Positions 7,861 through 12,496 of a DNA stretch of 12,496 bases are shown piece after piece. Every line of letters starts with the position of its first letter. Position 1 is the stretch's first letter. Location: positions 1 through 12,496 of the forward strand of contig CAJUFB010000106.1 of the NCBI GenBank assembly GCA_910585805.1, given 5' to 3'. The notes beneath the pieces are model-generated. The model was not told where the DNA came from. It saw only the letters and a list, made by a program, of their open reading frames with translations, and made no database searches. Origin of the DNA: an uncultured Acetatifactor sp. (GTDB lineage Bacteria; Bacillota; Clostridia; Lachnospirales; Lachnospiraceae). The position numbers and the translations under genes are program-made.

Positions 7861-10230
7861 TCAGGCCATAAATTTCAGAACCTTCAGCTCACAGGCCCCC
7901 ATCATGCAGAGATATTCCTGCTGTCCCTGCCCGTCAGAGCCCTCTAAAACAACTTCCCTTTCCGACGGGGCCACCTTCTCCGGCTCTTCAAAGCTGTTCT
8001 CCCATTCCAGCTCACAGCCGGAGATGGAGATTTCCCGCACCTTCCGGTACTTTCCTTCCATCGCCACCCTGACGGCCGCTCCTTCCTTCTTCAGGTTGGC
8101 CAGCTTCACGATCAGGCTGCCATCCTCATCCACCGCCGCCGACTGGTAAATATCCTCAGGCTGCACGCTGCGGAAATCATGTTCCACCACATTCCCGTCT
8201 ATGGTCACCCTGACATGGTTTCCGGTTACCTTTATCTCGCAGTCATAAGCCCTGTCCTTCTCCAGGATTACCTGCATCATCCCCACGCCGCAGGTAAACC
8301 CGCCTGCAACGCCGTGCAGCGTCGCCGTGCGCTCCCATCCGTCCATGATCAGCCGCAGGCAATTATCCTCATCCTGCATGGCGAAGTCCAGGTGCAGAGC
8401 CCTGGAACCCTCCAGTGTCTGAAGCGTCGCCCCGGACTCCCTGCAATACCGGAAGGAAATGGTGTAATTTTCCCATGGAATGTCAGGCAGCTCTTTCCCG
8501 TTTTCCTCCGTGATCCGGAAATCCTCCACCTTACGCGTCTCGCCGGTGTCCCCGTTTTGTATCGTCATGTCGGTGATCAGGGCCCGGGCATGGTACCCGT
8601 ACATCCTGGCCCTCCCTTTCAGCACAGGCGCAAGGGCCTCTGCCGGGCTGCAGTCCGTCCTGGAAGCAACCAGCTTCTCCCCCTGATAATTCATGAACAG
8701 CTTCTGTACATAGTAGCTGGGCGTTCCGTATACCCGGTGATTGTCGTGATGCAACAATGTAGTCTTCCAATTGGTATAAGCCACATTGTCAAGCAAAGGC
8801 GCATAACAGGCCAGGCCTACGCCTTCCCCTTTCTCCATCCCGATCATAAAAGCCGACTCCGCCAGCGCGTTCCACCAGCTCATGCCGTGGGAGGCATACT
8901 CTCCCAGAAACGCCTTCGCCTTCGTCTTACATTTGTCATACCTGTCCGTATTCGCCACAAACCACTCCGGGCACTGATAGAAATGTTCGTCCGCAAAGGC
9001 AGTATCCGTCCTCCCGGCCTGTTCCCAGCCCTTATCAAACTCGCTTCCGGCGGCGCATGGCCCTGCGGAGTTGATCAGCTTTATCTCCGGACAGACAGCC
9101 TTTACCCCCTGCAGGATCGCTTCGTAGCGCTCATAATATTCATCTCCCACTTCCTCGTTTCCCACCGCCAGATATTCCAGGTGAAAGCTCTCCGGATGCC
9201 CCATTGCCGCCCGAATGGCGCCCCATTTTGTAGTCACATCCCCGTTGGCAAATTCGATCAGGTCTGTGGCCTCGCGGATCCATTCCTCCATATCATCCAC
9301 AGGGGCCATGCGCAGGAAATGAGGGTCGAATCCTGCAGAGATCACAGGAAGCGGCTTTGCCCCGATGTCCTCGCAGAACTGAAAATATTCATAATATCCC
9401 AGTCCCAGCGTCTGGTTATAATTCCAGGAATTCCGGCGCGCGGGCCTGTCCCACACATCTCCCAGCGTGCTCTTCCACCGGTACATGGCATTCCTGTCCC
9501 TCTCCTCCAGGGAACCGATATGAGTCAGGCAGCCTCCCGGAAATCTCAGGAAACGGGGCTTCATGTCTTCCAGCATCCCGGCAATATCGGCGCGCAGGCC
9601 GTTCTCCCGTCCTTTGTAGGTATCCGCCGGAAACAGGGATATCACATCGAATTCCACCGTCATAACCTGACGCATCAGGATAACCAGTCTGGCCGCGGCA
9701 TCCGTCCCGTCGGATTTTATCCTGCATTCCTTCTTTTTCCAGCCTCCCGCTTCCAGTTCCATGTCAGCCCGGCCATAGCACACGGTTCCCTCCGCATTTT
9801 CCAGCCTCACCTCAAAGGCGCCCGCCTGCCCGCCCCGTATCCGGCACCAGGATGTAAAGCGGTATTCCTTTCCCTGTTCCACAGGAATTCCCGTATTGTA
9901 GCCCTCGTTGCGGATGCCCGCCCCTTCTCCCGGCGCCAGGACTTCCAGTACCAGGTAGTGGGGATTCCTCACATTCCTGGGATCCCACTGCTCGATATGG
10001 GCCTGAAGGAAGCTGTTTCCCCGCTGTACCTCCTCCCAGGCGGTCATATGGCAGTAGGTTTTATTGTCGATGGGATCGAATTCAAAGGCGCGGTTCCGCA
10101 CCATTTCCCCGTACAGCCCGCCGTCCGCCGCATGGTTTATATCTTCGAAAAAAATGCCGAACAGGTCCTGCTGTTCCTTGATCTGTGTCCCTTCTGATAT
10201 CGTAATATTGATATTTTTGATATTTTCCAT
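7861..10230 (-). CDS. GH51 alpha-L-arabinofuranosidase, cytosolic
   Basis: This 789-residue enzyme should release terminal alpha-L-arabinofuranosyl groups from arabinoxylan or arabinan oligosaccharides by a retaining mechanism. Family signatures seen: FGIFFEDINHAADGGLYGE near the N-terminus, FLRFPGGC near 225-233, AVGNEE with the acid/base Glu at E359, and FLGEYAS with the nucleophile at E444. Residues about 60-200 look like the beta-sandwich often found ahead of the GH51 barrel. After the barrel, the C-terminal sandwich holds an extra jelly-roll-like stretch (about 587-685), which makes the protein longer than short-form GH51 enzymes of around 500 residues. No signal peptide is present. AAGGAG (10240-10245) lies 9 nt before the ATG. 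It sits 36 nt after the GH43 gene, so the two are co-transcribed. GH51 also contains some endoglucanases, but the overall match favours arabinofuranosidase. Confidence 0.93.
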   Translation of the reverse strand: MENIKNINITISEGTQIKEQQDLFGIFFEDINHAADGGLYGEMVRNRAFEFDPIDNKTYCHMTAWEEVQRGNSFLQAHIEQWDPRNVRNPHYLVLEVLAPGEGAGIRNEGYNTGIPVEQGKEYRFTSWCRIRGGQAGAFEVRLENAEGTVCYGRADMELEAGGWKKKECRIKSDGTDAAARLVILMRQVMTVEFDVISLFPADTYKGRENGLRADIAGMLEDMKPRFLRFPGGCLTHIGSLEERDRNAMYRWKSTLGDVWDRPARRNSWNYNQTLGLGYYEYFQFCEDIGAKPLPVISAGFDPHFLRMAPVDDMEEWIREATDLIEFANGDVTTKWGAIRAAMGHPESFHLEYLAVGNEEVGDEYYERYEAILQGVKAVCPEIKLINSAGPCAAGSEFDKGWEQAGRTDTAFADEHFYQCPEWFVANTDRYDKCKTKAKAFLGEYASHGMSWWNALAESAFMIGMEKGEGVGLACYAPLLDNVAYTNWKTTLLHHDNHRVYGTPSYYVQKLFMNYQGEKLVASRTDCSPAEALAPVLKGRARMYGYHARALITDMTIQNGDTGETRKVEDFRITEENGKELPDIPWENYTISFRYCRESGATLQTLEGSRALHLDFAMQDEDNCLRLIMDGWERTATLHGVAGGFTCGVGMMQVILEKDRAYDCEIKVTGNHVRVTIDGNVVEHDFRSVQPEDIYQSAAVDEDGSLIVKLANLKKEGAAVRVAMEGKYRKVREISISGCELEWENSFEEPEKVAPSEREVVLEGSDGQGQQEYLCMMGACELKVLKFMA

Positions 10231-10266
10231 AATGATGCACTCCTTTTCCTCAAACTAATACACGCT

Positions 10267-11211
10267 TCATCTCTGGGAAGGAAGCTTGCGGAACGCTTTT
10301 AAGCGGGCATATTCATCCTCCGTAATCTGTAGCACAGTCCCGTGCTTGAAGCCGTAAGGAAAGGAAAAATCCCCGTCCGCCCGGACAAATTTTCCGCTTT
10401 CCAGACTGTCTGCCAGAAAGGGAACATACCCCTGTCCCTCTTCCCCGCAGCCATAATAGTCGAGCATCAGGCACCACTTGCCTCCTGCCGTCCGAAAAGC
10501 CGTAGGCGCCTCATACTTCCCTTCCTCCAGGCATTCCATACTCCGGTCGAATTCTTCAATTCTTTCGTATTTTCCCAACGGAGAATCGGATTTCAGCAAT
10601 ACAATCCTGGCAGGATTTTTTTCGGATTTCAAAAACATGTAATACGCCCCGTCCTCCTCATATATGGCGGAATCAATCACCCCCGCCTCTCCTGCGTACA
10701 GCAGCCCCGGCCTGCCGAACTCCGCAAAATCCCTTGTCCGGGAATAAAAGATGCCTTTATCCCCGAACCCATTCCTTCTGTGGGAGGAAGACCAGTGCAC
10801 AATGTAATCCTGCTCCTGCCTGTCATACAGGATATCCGGCGCCCACAGACAGCCGAAATCCTCGTCCCCCAGTTTCACCATCTGCTGTTCCGTCCAGTGA
10901 ACCAGATCCTCCGATTTCCACATGACCAGATACTTGCTTCCGTACCGGGCAATATTCTCCCATTTATTGTTGTACTGCCCCGGCATCCCATAAGCCAGGC
11001 TAAGGTCCGTGGCCAGAATGACAAAGTTTCCCTCTCCTGTCCTGGTGATCGTAAAATCCCGCACCCCTTTGTCCCCAAAATAGCTCCACAGGACAGGCTG
11101 CCCTTCATTGACGCTTTCCCAGTGAAAACCGTCCCTGCTGATGCCGAAATACACCTGCTCCCCGTCCGGCGTCCTCTTCTCTCTGAAATGCACAAATAAA
11201 TATGCTCCCAT
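10267..11211 (-). CDS. GH43-type glycosidase (arabinosidase/xylosidase-like), cytosolic
   Basis: This 314-residue single-domain protein fits the five-bladed beta-propeller of GH43-like enzymes, which invert and cleave alpha-L-arabinofuranosides, arabinan or beta-xylosides. Blade motifs seen: VYFGISRDGFHWE (20-32), GVRDFTI with candidate base D52, LWAPDI (122-127), GVIDSAIYEEDGAYYMF with candidate pKa-modulating D180, YEAPTAF with candidate general acid E234, and a late KHGTVLQI with H290 that may bind metal. The catalytic set therefore looks complete. The N-terminus starts directly at the first blade without a signal peptide or added binding module. AAGGAG (11221-11226) lies 9 nt before the ATG. 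It is first in the operon with GH51, which supports action on arabinose side chains or arabinan fragments. The exact substrate cannot be told from sequence; some members of this group are uncharacterised. Confidence 0.85.
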   Translation of the reverse strand: MGAYLFVHFREKRTPDGEQVYFGISRDGFHWESVNEGQPVLWSYFGDKGVRDFTITRTGEGNFVILATDLSLAYGMPGQYNNKWENIARYGSKYLVMWKSEDLVHWTEQQMVKLGDEDFGCLWAPDILYDRQEQDYIVHWSSSHRRNGFGDKGIFYSRTRDFAEFGRPGLLYAGEAGVIDSAIYEEDGAYYMFLKSEKNPARIVLLKSDSPLGKYERIEEFDRSMECLEEGKYEAPTAFRTAGGKWCLMLDYYGCGEEGQGYVPFLADSLESGKFVRADGDFSFPYGFKHGTVLQITEDEYARLKAFRKLPSQR

Positions 11212-11259
11212 ATATCGTGTCTCCTTCTGTCGTATTATTTTGCTTTTTCCTGCATTGTA

Positions 11260-11288
11260 ATTATAGCGTTATGGGAACAGGGTTTCCA
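11260..11288 (-). promoter_or_regulatory. Promoter of the GH43-GH51 operon
   Basis: The minus strand has a perfect -10 box TATAAT (11265-11260) and, 17 bp upstream, TGGAAA (11288-11283), which matches 4 of 6 bases of the -35 consensus. Predicted transcription start is near 11253, giving a leader of about 42 nt that contains the AAGGAG site. Confidence 0.7.
11272..11288 (-). promoter_or_regulatory. Operator-like inverted repeat over the -35 region of the GH43 promoter
   Basis: The minus strand reads TGGAAACCCTGTTCCCA: arms TGGAAAC and GTTCCCA around CCT, with one mismatch between the 7-bp arms. The repeat covers the -35 hexamer and most of the spacer, where a bound protein would block RNA polymerase. 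The shape recalls sites of LacI- or GntR-type sugar regulators, but it does not match a cre consensus with a central CG. No regulator gene is present in the window. Confidence 0.4.
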
Positions 11289-11308
11289 CATCAAAAAAAG
11301 CATAAACA

Positions 11309-11320
11309 GGGTAATTTTTT
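11309..11320 (-). promoter_or_regulatory. Shared upstream element, copy 2 (AAAAAATTACCC)
   Basis: This 12-mer is identical to the one at 7723-7734, again with 43 bp between it and the -10 box. Both copies are followed by GTTT, here after one extra T. It lies outside the inverted repeat, so it would be a second regulatory site. Confidence 0.4.
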
Positions 11321-11378
11321 CACTGATTTCTGTCAGCTTCGGGTATCCGGAATTTTTTCGGCATTGCCCGGGAGACGA

Positions 11379-11543
11379 ATGATGCCCCGGGAGCAGCTGG
11401 CGGCAGCAGTCATACTGATGCACCACCGCAAATTCAAAGCGCCGATTATCGCCGGCACGTATATGCGTTCCGTAAACACCAGTCTGGAAGCATCGGTTCC
11501 GAACCACCTGCTCCGCAGGGAAGGCATCGCGGCTACAGGCTGA
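11379..11543 (+). CDS. Doubtful 54-residue ORF or gene remnant
   Basis: The frame begins ATGATG with GGGAG (11370-11374) 4 nt before the first and 7 nt before the second ATG. The peptide has a protein-like make-up: a hydrophobic stretch with LAAAVILM, then HHRKFKAP, IIAGTYMRS, and a basic LLRREG near the end. It ends 24 nt from the stop of the convergent mgtC-like gene. I recognise no family. No clear promoter is seen upstream, and overlapping minus-strand frames are also open, so this may be a remnant of a former gene or chance. Confidence 0.2.
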   Translation: MMPREQLAAAVILMHHRKFKAPIIAGTYMRSVNTSLEASVPNHLLRREGIAATG

Positions 11544-11567
11544 TTGTAAGACCTCATACAAACATTT

Positions 11568-12248
11568 TCACAGAAAATCCACTGCCACAACCTGATCCAG
11601 TTTTATGAGAATATCGTATATTTCCGTCCGTCTCACCGTTTTTTTAAGATAAAGCACCATATGTACGGAAATCCCCACGTCCTCGGACCTGGACTCGCTG
11701 GTATCCATGGAATCTATGGTGACCCCGGCTTCCTTTAATTTATGAATCACCGTATGCAGATCCCGGCTCTCCTCCAGGTCAATGAACACATTGCAATAAT
11801 GAGAGTGCCTGGTGGCAAAACGCTCCACATAGGGAAGCACATGCAGCGAGAGCAGCATCATCGCCGTGATCAGTACACCGCCCTCCACAAATCCGATTCC
11901 CACCGCCAGCCCTATACATGCGCTGGCCCAGAGCGTAGCCGCCGTGGTCAGCCCCCTGACCCGGTGCCTGGACACAATGATTGTTCCCACGCCGATAAAG
12001 CCTACCCCGCTGATTACCTGCGCTGCCAGACGTCCCATATTCGCCATCCCCGGGAAATTAATCTGGATGTACTGCTCTGTCAGCATCACCAGCGTGGCCC
12101 CAAGACAGACTACCGTAATCGTCTTTGTACCTGCCCCGCGGTGCTTCATACCCCTGTCCAGGCCGATGATACCGCCCAGAAGCGCGGACACAATTACCCG
12201 AATGAATATATTCCGTAAACTCCATGCTGCAAAATTTCCAAGAATCAT
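11568..12248 (-). CDS. MgtC/SapB-family membrane protein
   Basis: This 226-residue protein has the MgtC/SapB layout: an N-terminal membrane domain with about four or five helices (to about residue 145) and a C-terminal soluble ACT-like domain (about 150-226, VFIDLEESRDLHTVIHKLKE onward). Family motifs seen: ALLGGIIGLDRG with H and R following, TVVCLGATLVML, and the glycine-rich ISGVGFIGVGTII followed by VRGLTTAATLWASA. Members are tied to growth at low magnesium, and in pathogens to survival in macrophages and to ATP synthase; in commensal Firmicutes the role is unclear, so transport should not be assumed. The usual GLERE motif is GLDRG here. ATG 12248 is chosen over GTG 12254, because AGGAGG lies 9 nt before ATG but only 3 nt before GTG. 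It has its own promoter and an unusual leader, and no functional link to the glycosidases is evident. Confidence 0.9.
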   Translation of the reverse strand: MILGNFAAWSLRNIFIRVIVSALLGGIIGLDRGMKHRGAGTKTITVVCLGATLVMLTEQYIQINFPGMANMGRLAAQVISGVGFIGVGTIIVSRHRVRGLTTAATLWASACIGLAVGIGFVEGGVLITAMMLLSLHVLPYVERFATRHSHYCNVFIDLEESRDLHTVIHKLKEAGVTIDSMDTSESRSEDVGISVHMVLYLKKTVRRTEIYDILIKLDQVVAVDFL

Positions 12249-12257
12249 GAGCACTTC

Positions 12258-12263
12258 CCTCCT
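12258..12263 (-). promoter_or_regulatory. Ribosome binding site that decides the mgtC-like start
   Basis: The minus strand reads AGGAGG. It is 9 nt from ATG 12248 and 3 nt from the upstream in-frame GTG 12254, so ATG is the better start. The extended CAGGAGG matches the 3' arm of the hairpin at 12298-12314, which makes competing pairings possible. Confidence 0.8.
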
Positions 12264-12282
12264 GACTTACGCTCACGGCCAA

Positions 12283-12314
12283 AACCGGTTTTCCGGTTCT
12301 CCTGTTCCAGGAGA
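12283..12314 (-). promoter_or_regulatory. Two abutting hairpins in the mgtC-like leader
   Basis: In RNA order, hairpin 1 is TCTCCTG-GAA-CAGGAGA (12314-12298, 7 bp) and hairpin 2 is AACCGG-AAAA-CCGGTT (12298-12283, 6 bp) followed by a short TT(TT)GG stretch. They share one base. They lie about 20 nt upstream of the ribosome binding site in a leader of about 120 nt. The CTCCUG arm of hairpin 1 could pair instead with the Shine-Dalgarno sequence. I cannot match the leader to a known riboswitch class by eye. Confidence 0.5.
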
Positions 12315-12375
12315 CAGCCTGCACACCAAATGATGCCCAAATACGCTCCTGCCTGTCAAAATTCCCTGTTATTCC

Positions 12376-12404
12376 AGTATATTCGACTATCCGGACAATG
12401 GCAA
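12376..12404 (-). promoter_or_regulatory. Promoter of the mgtC-like gene
   Basis: The minus strand has TTGCCA (12404-12399), a 17-bp spacer and TATACT (12381-12376), with five of six consensus bases in each box. The predicted start near 12369 gives a leader of about 120 nt to the ATG, long enough for RNA-based control. Confidence 0.7.
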
Positions 12405-12496
12405 CCCCAACGTTTCAGCTTTTTTCTTTTTGCCCTTTTCGCGTTACTATTCACAGCCGTTTTACTGGCATGACAAATAAAGCGGAGCTGTAACGC

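Larger units (their letters stand above)
11212..11567. other. 356-bp intergenic region between mgtC-like and GH43 genes
   Basis: The half next to GH43 (11212-11320) is AT-rich and holds the ribosome binding site, promoter, inverted repeat and shared 12-mer listed separately. The other half (about 11340-11567) is more GC-rich and looks partly coding, with an open frame on the plus strand (11379-11543). No convincing terminator follows the mgtC-like gene; the CCCGGG repeats at about 11368 and 11386 could pair but lack a T-run on the minus strand. Confidence 0.6.

Noticed and set aside
8179..10197. 672-codon plus-strand ORF opposite GH51
   Set aside because: It is a shadow of a well-recognised GH51 gene; its translation shows no family features and no ribosome binding site.
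10342..11199. 285-codon plus-strand ORF opposite GH43
   Set aside because: It is antisense to a gene with complete GH43-type motifs, and its translation is not protein-like.
11235..11590. Minus-strand ORFs of 85 and 108 codons in the mgtC-GH43 gap
   Set aside because: They overlap each other and the end of the mgtC-like gene or the GH43 promoter, are rich in Cys, Arg and Ser, and have no good ribosome binding site.
12249..12254. GTG start two codons upstream of the mgtC-like ATG
   Set aside because: Only 3 nt separate it from AGGAGG; ATG 12248 has 9-nt spacing.
12249..12369. M-box magnesium riboswitch ahead of the mgtC-like gene
   Set aside because: The leader is about 120 nt, shorter than the usual M-box, and I cannot identify its conserved core; a covariance search would decide.
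12441..12496. Inverted repeat GCGTTAC...GTAACGC at the right edge
   Set aside because: The arms are short and 42 bp apart, the window ends at the repeat, and there is no sign of a mobile element or terminator T-run.

Overview
This window looks like a piece of chromosome from a gut-type Clostridia, most likely Lachnospiraceae. The evidence is a moderate base composition with AT-rich gaps, strong AGGAGG-type ribosome binding sites, a giant secreted protein with FIVAR-like, discoidin-like and LamG-like modules, a long TEEPGT hexapeptide stalk and an SPKT-type C-terminus. Genus cannot be fixed from sequence alone. All four confident genes lie on the minus strand, so they read from right to left.

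Right end (12496 to 11568): a good sigma-A-type promoter (TTGCCA, 17 bp, TATACT) and a leader of about 120 nt with two abutting hairpins precede an MgtC/SapB-family membrane protein. The 356-bp gap 11212-11567 holds the promoter of the next operon, an operator-like inverted repeat and, opposite, a doubtful 54-codon ORF. Positions 12405-12496 lie upstream of the mgtC promoter and show no gene.

Middle (11211 to 7861): a two-gene operon, GH43-type glycosidase then GH51 alpha-L-arabinofuranosidase, 36 nt apart. Neither has a signal peptide, so both should act in the cytosol on imported arabinose-containing oligosaccharides. A strong hairpin terminator (7747-7788) follows GH51.

Left (7606 to 185): one gene takes up about 60 percent of the window. 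It encodes a 2473-residue secreted, surface-anchored protein. Its modules are an alginate-lyase-like alpha/alpha-toroid domain, three CBM6-like beta-sandwich segments, Ig-like, FIVAR-like, discoidin-like, FN3-like and LamG-like modules, a duplicated domain of about 105 residues, about 48 TEEPGT repeats, a C-terminal domain and a transmembrane anchor. A terminator (105-149), near-identical in its core to the GH51 terminator, follows it. Positions 1-104 show no supported gene.

Working model (inference): the surface protein binds and possibly cleaves a uronate-containing polymer outside the cell, while the GH43/GH51 pair trims arabinosides inside. The link is supported by a 12-bp element (AAAAAATTACCC) at exactly the same distance upstream of the predicted -10 boxes of both transcription units. 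No transporter or regulator gene is in the window.
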